From NCBI RefSeq assembly GCF_039555335.1, contig NC_092628.1, positions 67,101,292 through 67,165,291 on the forward strand: a DNA stretch of 64,000 bases, in the 5' to 3' direction. The position numbers and the translations under genes were made by a program. Source of the DNA: Amphiura filiformis (Eukaryota; Echinodermata; Ophiuroidea; Amphilepidida; Amphiuridae). Of this stretch, positions 26,445 through 38,300 are shown in pieces. The stretch's first letter is position 1; each line of letters opens with the position of its first letter. The notes under the pieces were generated by a model. The model had not been told where the DNA came from. It searched no databases and saw nothing but the letters and a program-made list of their open reading frames with translations.

Positions 26445-26720
26445 GTATTATATCGTCGGTCGCATCACATAATACAGCTCTATTCGACGCAACACACTTT
26501 TAGAGAAAATCACGATTTAAAAAATCTGTTGTCGGATTTGGTTTCATACTTTATTATTTCGCCATATAATTTCCTCAACATGGTATTTATATACATGTAT
26601 GAATTAAGGTCTGTAAGTTGGTGAATTTGAAGAGCTCCAAAACATTGCTACACACCAATTTTCTCAAAAAAGTGAAAAATGAATAGAGCCATATGTAATG
26701 CGACCGACGATATATACCAC
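26445..26720. mobile_element. Palindromic MITE with ~40-bp inverted ends
   Basis: The left arm ATATCGTCGGTCGCATCACA continues to GCTCTATTC. The right arm is the near-perfect inverse, GAATAGAGCC to CGACCGACGATATA. Confidence 0.75.
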
Positions 26721-27163
26721 TGTATTTATGTTACGATGCAATCAAACTGGAGGTAGTAGATTTGGTCAAGTTTGGTTAGAACACACATTTGTTTGGAGTC
26801 TAAATTCAGGCTGAAATTTGTTGTTTTCTGGGTCAAATAGCAAGTTATTTGTAAAATTTAATATTTGACGATTATGTTAAGCTTCCACTCTAAAGTGCCA
26901 AATATAGTTAGGAACAAGAATTGTGTGTTTTGAATAATTAAGATAAATTTTAATTTTAGGAGACTCCTTTTGGAAATCAAGTCTGGTTGTTTGTTCAGCT
27001 TAAAACTATATGGTATGCCCACACATGGACTCCTGAAACAGTATTTTTATTCCACATTGAAAATGGGAAAAATGAAAAGCTGTATTAATTATTATTATTC
27101 AATTTCAGTCCAGTTTGTTGCGATACCAATTTCTGTTCCAGAGTTGCTACTCCTTGTCATGCA

Positions 27164-27480
27164 ACTATACGCTGGTGAAGTTATGTAATAATTGGATTAA
27201 CTGCCATAGCAATAGGTGAAAACAAATTATTTGAATATACCGCGCTGCACTGGTACGTTCACACGATACCTCTGCATTGAATTGAACCATATGCTGATCA
27301 CTCAAACCTATAAGATTAGTATCTTTGAAAAGACTGGTATTGTATTCAACCTATGACTGCAGACATACACAGGTGATGAGTGCAACCTGCTTGTAGTGCA
27401 GCGCGGTATATTCAAAATTGTTTTCACCTATTGCTATGGTAGTTAATCCGATTTATTACATCACTTCGGCAGCGTATAGT
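27164..27480. mobile_element. MITE with ~75-bp inverted ends
   Basis: The left end runs from ACTATACGCTGGTGAAG through GCCATAGCAATAGGTGAAAA to ATACCGCGCTGCACT. The right end is its inverse with few mismatches, ending CAGCGTATAGT. It is non-coding. Confidence 0.85.
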
Positions 27481-29072
27481 GGCACTATTTTGTATTTATA
27501 TTATTTCATGTAGTGTATTGCATGTTTTTGTCTGGTAATTGTTATGTAATAAACGTTGTATTTTGTAGTACTTTGCATGATTGGTGGTTTAAGAGCAGAC
27601 AGAACTAAACTGCATAGCAGTAAGATTTAAATATATATTTATGTAAAAATATTTTGCAGAAAGTTTATTTGATACAGTAAATGTATATATTGTACAAATG
27701 TAGGATTGGATGCTAGATGGTAAATGTTTGTTGATAATTATTGGTAATAAATAATTGTTTTGCGAAGTCAAAAAGCAAAGCTATTGGAGTGGGTTGATTT
27801 ATTACTTGTTTGTTCTATCATTCGCTTTTTAACCAAATGTATTCATAATTTGATTTGAAAAAGGGAAAATGCGAGAAGTCAGAAAAGTGTATAAATGAAA
27901 CAAATTCAGCAATACGTCAAGTAATTTATTTGAACATTGTCACAGAATTATAAACAACATGCTTTTTTTATATTAGATTTAAAATATCTTAAATTCCATT
28001 TGTTTATATATTATATATCAATTTCATTGTAAATACAACAAGTATATACATTAAATTTATTTTCAAATAGATAAAAGTTAATACTTAATTATATACAAGA
28101 TAAATTCTATAATACATGAGAAATTCAACTCCAACAATTTTACAGGGTCAGGCTGTGCATTATAAATAAAATCATACTTTTAAATAGAATCATACTTTTG
28201 TATGTGTACAGGCAAGTTGAAAAGACATAAATGAAGAAACTGCTCAATTTGACATTATAAATACATTATTTGAATATAAAACTCATAATCATATATTTGT
28301 ACAAAATACTTGTAAATGGTTACTTATTGATGATTGATATATTTTTTTTGTCTTTTGGCTTTATTGCAACAAACAAACAAATTTACTGTACATTAAAAAA
28401 TTTAAATTTAGAAGTTACATAACTTACACAAGAATTTCCATAAGCATAAATGAACTTCTGGTAACTGCTTACTTATTGGCAATTTAGAATTGAGTTACTT
28501 GTTATTTCAAAGTTTGAAGGGTTGGTAAAATTCTTTTTACAGGGATAACTGGGACAACTATCATGTGTTTTGATATTGTTGTCAACTATCGGCAGATCAT
28601 GTGAGAAGCCAGTCAGTGACACTGCTTAAATAAGCACTATACACTTGCACCTATCCGGTTACAGAATATTTATAAAAGGATGGGTTTTATTTAGAGTCTT
28701 CTTAGACAATCATCATAAATTTGAATTGGTAAAGAAAAATCTCACAATATTGCATGAATTGTCATGAAAATATTTGTTTGAAAAGAACTCTGTATTTTAT
28801 AATTTATAAACCATTAATTACAAAGTACAAGAACACTTAAAACCTGTTGCCAATGTGGTAAATAGTAACATAAAACATAAATATCACAATATATTGCACA
28901 AATGACCCAACCAGAATCATAAGTATCAAGGATAGACCCATATATGATATCATTCAACTAATAACATGTTATCTCAATAGAACTGTGAAAAACCAAATAG
29001 TTTACTTTCACATAGTATCATTAATGTTTCAGTGTTTTCAATAGATTCAATTTGGGCTCAAACATTGATTAG

Positions 29073-29078
29073 TTTATT
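29073..29078 (-). terminator. Candidate polyadenylation signal of DMC1
   Basis: AATAAA on the minus strand, about 260 bp after the DMC1 stop. It is the nearest canonical hexamer I found. Confidence 0.3.
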
Positions 29079-29336
29079 TTTTTGGACTTTCAAAGAAGAA
29101 ATTATTCCAACCTCAATATTTTTATGATGAAAGTCTGAGGTTGGGATGACATGCTTTGTTTGGATCCATCATTTGAATTTCAATACTAATTCCACCATCG
29201 GGTAACTTTATATTAAGTATTAATTTTGTTTGTTTGAAAGTTATCATCAGCAAAACTACTAGCAGCACTTGCATTATTCTCATCACTGCATGCAGTTGTC
29301 TTCATGACATTTGATCAGAGAATGCTGGCGATTTAA

Positions 29337-32300
29337 CTAGTCTTTGACATCAATAATACCACCTGAAGAAATAGCAAATGTAGCTTCATTCTCTGGCATG
29401 TCAGGGCTGTAAATAACAAAAAGAGATAATACAATATAATAGAATTGTTGTGTACAGTATTGTGCAGGCTATAGCCAGGGGGGGGGGGACATTTTGGTAA
29501 GCATGTCCTATTAAAATTGCAACATGAATAGCTATGAATTCAAAACTGCTTATTTTCCCCAAGTGAAAACATTACACGGAACGTTTGCTAACATTACAAA
29601 ATATGCCAAAAATCAATTTAAGCGATCATACATTATGGCTTTAAATCAGAAATCTGAAACATTGCATATTTGCATTTTGTAAGCCCAATTATGGTCGGTG
29701 CACCCCCCCCCCCCAAATATGATGACCCACGCTACGCCATTGACAGTAATACACGATTGAACTGAACTTCACATATTTCATAATTATGAAAAAATACCTT
29801 TGATGTGAATTCCATGGGTCTTTAATTTTAAAAATTTTCTTTCCTACATCTACAAATTTAGTATATTTTACTCTTTCATTCATTGCAATCATTATTTCAC
29901 AGGATAATTCTGTTACTTATATGCCTTGGCAAATGTAATCTTTTTCACACTTATCAAAACATGGGAATCCATATTATCACACAAAGGTCAGGCTAGTGTC
30001 AAATTAACAAATTAGGATCCCACTTTTGTGTTTATGCATCACTAATACACTACTTCAACAAGGCAATGCAAATGGACTGCTCTAATGATCATGTAGTTAC
30101 TGCAAGTCATTACAATGGATTATGCATTAGGCCTAATACTAACCTATCAAATATCTTGCAAATTCTTGTCTCTCCTCTTCCTTTCTTCAGACTAAGCCTT
30201 GTCGTTGATGCATGTGCTAGAATGTGGCCACCGATTGGTTTCTTGGGATCAGCTTGAAAGCTAACAGATTCACAAACAATTTGAAAGATGTATTATGCTA
30301 GATTTTCGGGGTTTTTATTTTATATTTATTTGCAGTCAAATTTATTTCAAGAGCACAATAAGACACACACTATGTGTGCAAGCTTCTGCAGACCAGTTAG
30401 TGTGTTGAGAGAGCTATGTTACTTTTGAAAACATAAAAATTAGTTGAAGCTAAACACTAAGTACAATATACAATAGTTCCTATCAAGATATTCTAAAACT
30501 GCATCCAAATAATCCAAGTTTTGCATAAATGCAGGCAATTATTTAAGTAATATTTTTCTTACATATTGCAAGAATGGCATGGTTATGTTTTATTGGTATC
30601 ATTTACCTCATTGCTGCTCCTGGATCTGCTGTCATCTGATTGGTCACAAATACTGCCACATTATATTCTGAAATACAGAAAGCATAAGAACTTTTATGAA
30701 TGTTTGTGCAAGAATTGAAGTTAACTGATTCAAAGTATTAATATCACTCGGCCCAAACATATTGTTATTGAATAAGTATGCTGGCATTATAAAGTAAACC
30801 CAAAATACCTATATTCCTCATACAAACAGTAAAAAAATGTTTGAATTACAATTAAATTTTAACCATTTCAAATACATGATTAGAAACATTATTCCAAACA
30901 AATTATCTATCTATTCGGGATACTTTATGAATCGCATACCTTCAGATATCTTTTGCAGTTTAGAGAGCATCTGTGCTAGTTTCTGTTGCCTGTCAGCAAG
31001 CTCACCACGACCACTGAAGTCAACCCGGAAAAGGGCCATGATTGAGTCAATGATCTGAAATAAAATTATGACAATTAATTTAATAGTTGGTTTTTTTAAT
31101 ATATATTTTTTATATTCAATTTCAAATTTCATACATATAAAACTACATTCACATTTTTCCATTTTTGTTTTTTTCACAAGATACATTTAAGAGTTGGTTA
31201 TCTAAATATTTTGTAGGATACCATTTTAACATGTAAATGGGTAAGGGCAGTTTAACATATTTGCAACATTCTAACTTCAAGGATTGTACTGGAAATAAAA
31301 TATCAAAACTTACAAGCAGTTTGAAAACACCAGGTTCCTCATGAAATTTGGCTGCTGCAAAATCCAACAATTCATGTTGATGCTCACCTGCATTAATGCA
31401 AAAGTGACAATTCATTTGTGGTGATCAATCGTTTGTTGATGTGAAGAAATAATTGTATAATAATTGCATGCCAGCAGTGATAACAATTTGCTTTGAATAA
31501 TATGTTTATTCAGGGTGCCTCAAAAGCCCCTTTACCATTCTGAACATTCATAACTCTAGTATTCAGCATCCAACAGCAAACATGAAGATATCTTTGCATA
31601 GAGAAAGCTGGTACAATTAGTTTGACACCAAATTTGACATATGAACCTACAGAAATAATAAATAAACTACGATGAAACATTTGGGCATATCTCCGGATCC
31701 CAAGTATCCACTACCTTCTCTCAACTAGATGTTGCCAATTTCCCTCATTGAATTCAATTGCGATATTAAACCGTTTTATCAAGGTGATAATACAACACCA
31801 AGACATGTGCCCTTATGCTTTGCTTTTATGCTGAAATCAAGCCAATATAAGCTTCTGAAGTTATGTAGTATTCCACCCTTCAATTCTCTATTCTGTTAAA
31901 AGATTCCACCATCTGGACATAACTCTTGATAGTTCACCATATACAAGGAAAGATGGGGAGGTCATCATTGAACATAAGTGTTGTTCTTATTGAAACTGAA
32001 AGCCCAATTAAGGAGAACAATTGCTTTCCATTGAAGGGTTCTAAAATCCAAAAACTGAAAGCAGCCCAATTAAGGAGAACAATCTGTTGCTTTCCATTAA
32101 AAGTGTTCTAAAATCCAGGAACTGAAAGCCCAATTAAGGAGAACAATCTGTTGCTTTCCATTAAAAGTGTTCTAAAATCCAGGAACTGAAAGCCCAATTA
32201 AGGAGAACAATCGGTTGCTTTCCATGAAACATATTCTAAAATCCAAGAATTTTCTAAAGATTGAATGTCAAATTTGATCTTCAGTTGATGCTTCATCATT

Positions 32301-35300
32301 AGTATGACCATGGCCAGTGGTGAAAGATACCCATTGTTAGATTGGACATTCTATAAAGAAATTATTTCAATCTATCATCATCAACCATATCATAACAAAA
32401 TAAGATAACTGTTTTTGTACAAATTTCACCTGTAAATAAGGAAAAGAGTAAAGTTTAAAATTCAATTTCACAATTCTCAAAGAGAAACACAGTTTTTCTT
32501 ACCATTACCAGTATTGATATGTTGCATTTGACATGTATTTTTGATTGGTCTTGTATGTCATAATTAGGAAGGATAATGTATCATATTTGGTATCCTCATA
32601 ATTGTATGAATTTACTCTTTCCAAATATATATTTTGATTTCCCTTCAGCCGATCCATTTAAAGATATGACAATTCAAAATTTTAAAGAGACTTTTGGGAC
32701 ACCCTGTAGAATAATGTCTACCTGGGCTTGGTCACTTTAACCTCTAGCTTCAAATCCAAACCTGTGCCCATCCTAAAAACAATGTTGATACAGATCAAGA
32801 CAGGAAGCAGCCACACCCAGTCATGGTATTTCACTCACCTCTGTGAATAATGAACCATTAGAAGTTCTTAGGCCTATTGTAAAACTACCCATATTAGCAT
32901 AACTACAATGTATATTATAAGAGAAATTTGTACTTACTTGTATATGCCCTTGCATACAGAACGTTGTCCAACATGGCACTATGGTCAAGGTTGAAGCGGT
33001 CAGCAATATCCTTTAGTCTATCAGGACGGCTACAGGTTGGGTTAAGAAATTTTAAAGATTCACTAGGCTGTGAAAATATGTATGGGTGTGTATATTGGAC
33101 ACATTAGAATTCTCTATGTAATATCTGACACACCCAAACTGTAGATGTCCACATTACTGGATAAATTTACTAGATCAAAAACAGCATAAAGTTGGTGGTG
33201 TAGGTTCAGTCCACACTTGGATAGTGAAAACAAACTGGAAATAAACTAAAACAGACATGTCCATAAGCTTCCATAGTTGGAGAGTGAAAATGCAAGGTGG
33301 TGTATCGCTGTCCATTTTGCCCATGTTTATGTGTATGTTTGTGTGGTGTTTGCGAGTGAGACAAATGAGTTTGGTAAAAACTCAACTGATTTGAAGTATT
33401 CAAATTTTCTAACTTTCCAACTGTTGAAATGTCCAAGTTTATAGAATTGACTACTGTAAATATAACTCAAATGGCATAACCCTAACACACAAGGTGGGTA
33501 GGGTAAACCAGAAATATGCCATACTTGTCCCTGTTTCCAGGGTGCAAGAACCAAGGACTCTGCCCTGGGGACAAAGTAGCTGAAATATGTCCAAAATAGT
33601 TTTACATGATTTTACAGAAAACCAAGGGAGTGAAGCCCCCCAATACCATACCCTGGGACACACCTATACGAGAAGCTAAAAGTCGTATCAATATAAACAA
33701 TGAAGGATACAATGTGTTTTCTGTGTCTAAGATGACAACCTTGCCACCAGGATATCCATTGGCTCCAGGTAGTTGCGATGTGACACATAGGGTATGAGAC
33801 AGCTGTGTCTTGCCAGTTCGGAATTCTGTTGGTAGAAAAGATTACTTCATTATTTTGTTTCAAGGCATGCACTCATCACAGCCCTATCTTAAGTTGATAG
33901 CACTATACATACACTCGGTATAGTGCTTCCTTCAGTAGACAGTACTATGCATACACATCCCTATCTTCAGTAGATAGCCCTTGCATACACTCATCACATC
34001 CCTATCTTCAGTAGATAGCACCAAGCATATACTCATTACAACCCTATCTTCAGTAGATAGCGCTATGCATGCACTCATTACAGCCCTACCTTCAGTAGAT
34101 AGCACTATGCATACACTCATCACATTTCTATCTTCAGTAGATAGCACAATGCATGTACTCATCACAGCCCTATCTGGTAGTAGATAGCACTATGTATACA
34201 CTCATCACAGTCATAGCTTCAGTAAATAACACTATGCATACTCACCATAGCCCTATCTTCAGTAGATAGCTCTATATGCATACACTCATATCTGCCCTAT
34301 CTTCAGTAGATAGAACTAGAACTATGCATACTTTCTTAACAGCCATATCTTCAGTAGATGACACCTGTATTCACACAACTGAATACTGCCCAACAGTAGA
34401 TAGCACTATGATACATATATTTCTTACAGGCCTACATTCAGTAGAAAACACTATGTATACATGCTCAATCTTCAGTAGATAACATTATGCATACACTCAT
34501 TTTAACTTTATCTTCAATTGATAGCACTATGCATACACTAATGACATCCCTATCTTCAGTAGATAGCACTATGTATATACTCATCACAGCCCTATCTTCA
34601 GTAGATAGCACTATGCATACACTCATCAAATTTCTATCTTCAGTAGATAGCACAATGTATGTACTCATCACAGCCATATCTTCAGTAGATAGCACTAAGC
34701 ATACACTCATTACAGCCCTATCTTCAGTAGATAGCACTATGCATACACTCATCACATTTCTATCTTCAGTAGATAGCACAACGCATGTACTCGCCACAGC
34801 CTTATCATCAGTAGATAGTACTTTGCATACGCTCTTCACAGCCCTATCATCAGTAAAAAAAAACACTATGCATACTCTCACCACAGCCACTTCAGTAGAT
34901 AGCTTAGTGCATACACTCATCACAGCCCTGTCTTCAGTAGATAACACTATGCCTACTTTCCTTGCAGCCTTATCTTCAGTAGACAACACTCTGTATAGAT
35001 GCAACTCAATACTGCCCGATGCCCACAGAAGAGAGCACTATAATGATACATACACTTTTTGTACGCCTACCTCAGGGGTGTGATCAAAGCTTGTGAAATA
35101 TCCTGAAAGTAGTAGAAAATCCTGACAACAGATTGAGATTGGGCTAAAATGCTGAAAATCAATAAAGTTGTATAAATTCTGGCCAATAAAAATCCAGGAA
35201 ATCAGGAAAATTCTTGAAGAATCACACCCCTGCTACCTTCAGTATGTATCTCTAGTAAATAGTGCTATGCACACACTCACATTCCTATCTTTAGGAGATA

Positions 35301-38300
35301 ACACCACACATGAACACACTCATCTAGAAGCTGTAATGAGTAATCTTCATTTATACTAAGGCTGTGACTCAAGCCCGGATATTCGGGTACCCGCCCGTTT
35401 TTTCCCTACCCGGATACAAATTCCATTTACGGATTACCCGAATTAAAAAAAAAAATTAAAAAAAAAAATTAATTTTTTTTTCAAAGTTTTTTTTTTCGGT
35501 TTTGCAGGGTCTCTGGACCTAGACCTAAATGCTAGGATCATGGTTAAGAAAAAAAAAAAAAAAAAAAAAAATTGAATTTTGCACATTGTTTTGTAATTTT
35601 AATATGAAAATTGATACATAGTTTTCATGTCATACTCTATTAATGATATCAAAATGCATTCAAATTCAATGCATTTTGATATCATTAATAGAGTATGACA
35701 TGAAAACTATGTATCAATTTACATATTAAAATTACAAAACAATGTGCAAAATTCAATTTTTTTTTTTTTTTTTTTTAGGTCAACCATGATCCTAGCATTT
35801 AGGTCTAGGTCCAGAAACACTACAAAACCGCAATTTCGGGTACCGGTTACCCGCCCGAAATTTACCTCGGGTACCCGAATACGTCATTACCCGATAGGTC
35901 ACAGCCTTAATTTATACCCTTTTTTTTAAATGAATGCATACACTTGTCACAACCATAAAATTATCTTCAGTAGACAGTCAGAATTAATAGGTAAATTTTC
36001 ACGGGAAAATTTTCTGGACACGTGACACCCATGGGCGCAGACATATTAGCATTTTGGAATGTGACCCCGAGCACAGCGGGTGTTCTTCCAATGTATTTGA
36101 ATAGGAAGAATTCCTCCTTTGATGCAAAATAAGTTACTTGTCGCAAGTTAAATAATAATAATATAATAATAATAATACGACTCTTATATAGCGCTTTACA
36201 CAGAAGTCCCTTAGCGCTTAAAACATGAATAAACAAATAACAAACAATACCTACACAATACAACCTATAAACAATTTATGCATGTGATATAAATGAACAA
36301 AGTAAAACATGAGATAAATCAATTGTCACAAAATGCTAGAGTAAACAAATGTGTTTTTAAGGAACATTTAAATTGTACAAGAGTCTTAGAGTTTTTTACA
36401 TTATATGGTAAATTGTTCCAAAGTTCAGGAGCAGCGAAATAAAAAGATCTCTGTCCATAAGAAATAGTAGCAACTGATGTAGAGGCGAGATAGCATTTTG
36501 AGGATGATCGTGAGATTTCGAGGAGGTTTGTATTCCTGAATCAAATCAGCAAGGTAGTCTGGAGCAAGTCCATGAAAACATTTATAAGCGAGGAGAAGAA
36601 TTTTGTACATAATACGATATTTGACAGGAAGCCAGTGAAGTTTTTGCAGTACAGGAGTGATGTGATCATGGAAGCGAGTACGCGAAACAAGTCTAGCAGC
36701 AGAATTTTGAATTCGTTGATATAATAATATTATGGTAAGAGTTTCCGTAGATAAATATTTTTTTCCGCAGATAGATATTTTTGAAATTACGTTTTGCTGA
36801 TATTGTGAAGAAATTAAGATAGCATAATATTTAATAAATTTGCAATGCATAAATTTCTATCAAAATTGCAGTCAAAAATACTACTTCAATTCAAAATTAC
36901 TAAGACTTGAATAGCGAGGTCACCGCCGGGAGTCAGAGATCAGGCTCGAGGTTACACTCACATTGAAACGCATTGGTCACATGTCCAGAAAATTTTCCCG
37001 TGAAAATTTACCTATTAATGTTGACTGGTAGATAGCTCTATGCATACATTCATGACACTTTTATCTTTAGTAGATAGCACTATGCATATATACTCGTCAC
37101 AACAATAAAATGATCTTCAGTAGATAGCACTATGCATTCATTCATGACACTTCTATCTTCAGTAGATAGATAGCACTAAGCATACACTCATCACATTCAT
37201 ATCTGAAATTGATAGCAATAAGCATACACTAATTTGCACCCTTCACGCCAGTGAATCCCGCCAAATATTTATCAAACACTCAGTCCAGTCTTACCACCAA
37301 ATGCCTCGGTGATGGCCATGCTCTCAATACCTCCTCCAAGCAATTTACTGTGGATAACAGAAAATACAATATAATTGTAATGTTATTATGTTTAGCTTCA
37401 TGTGGACTACATATAAAACGCCTTCAATGTTTGTTACATTTTTAATTAATAAATCACACATTTGAAACCTAAAATTATCGTGGAATGTTAAACATTTTAC
37501 TGACAACCTACACACATACTTACACATGAAGACCATGAAAGTAAACTTACTCAAGTTCTACACTACCGGTTGTTATGCGAAAGCAGTTCTTCCTCTTCAC
37601 ACTGTATTCCAATGCAGTCATGAAACCATTTTCCTGTAGCACAACAAAAACTTTGCATTCAGTTAAAGCAATATTGTAACATTTGCATAAGAAATAGAAT
37701 TTCTTTCCACAAAATGTCTCCTTTTAATTTTTACTGAACAGATGAGACGAAACAAAGAAAATCACTGTTCCAGCACATAATTGCCAATGCAATGTCACTT
37801 TGACATTAACCGAGGTCGGTCCTTTTGTTGTGTTTTATGGCCTTCCCACATAAAATATTCATGTATGAACATTGTACACATTTGATTTGACTAATATTTT
37901 GATTTTGATGATTAAACAACTATTTCGTCATTTTATTCAAAATCTTTTTGTTGCATTTTGTTACAACTACAGTACAGCACCTACAGCCTTTATTTTTGTT
38001 CACAAACAATCAATCAACAATTAAAGAATTAGGGAAGGACCAACATATATTACCTCAAGCTTGGCAGCAGCTTCTTTGATTTTCTCCATCTTGGCTTCTG
38101 ATATGCCTTTTATTTCACACATCCGTTTTCGAGTAGTCATTTGAACACCCTGTTGATCAATAATAGGAAATAAATATATTTGAGTGAGATAGCAAGAGCC
38201 ATATTTCTTCAGTTTTAGCAATTGAACTAAAAAAACTGAAGTGTTCCTCTTAAGGGCTGGGGTATGAGCGTTTGGACAGTATTTATTTTGGGACATTAGA

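Larger units (their letters stand above)
20600..29336. other. Intergenic region between convergent SUN and DMC1 genes
   Basis: Starts with SUN 3' UTR and ends with DMC1 3' UTR on the opposite strand. No conserved coding exon was seen. The longest open frames are under 90 codons and lack family features. The recognisable content is MITEs near 22,219, 23,010, 23,343, 26,445 and 27,164. The rest, including 24,000-26,400 and 27,500-29,000, is AT-rich unique DNA in which I see nothing further. Confidence 0.6.
33878..37232. repeat. 42-bp minisatellite in the DMC1 Walker-A intron, interrupted by transposons
   Basis: The unit has CTATCTTCAGTAGATAG followed by CACTATGCATACACTCATCA and a short spacer, 42 bp in all. 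About 27 copies fill 33,878-35,072. Further copies follow at 35,239-35,345, 35,930-35,982 and 37,020-37,232, separated by insertions at 35,073, 35,357 and 35,983. Because 42 is a multiple of three, both strands show long open frames that are artefacts. CTATCT/AGATAG forms a hairpin in each unit. The array begins about 50 bp beyond the splice acceptor of exon 33711-33825. Confidence 0.9.

Noticed and set aside
33932-35083. Long open frames on both strands with repeating [14 protein letters not shown] or [14 protein letters not shown] units
   Set aside because: They arise because the 42-bp minisatellite is a multiple of three; they lie in a DMC1 intron and are interrupted by transposons.
33878-35345. 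CRISPR-like look of regularly spaced repeats
   Set aside because: Units are contiguous 42-bp tandem repeats without unique spacers, in an intron of an animal gene.
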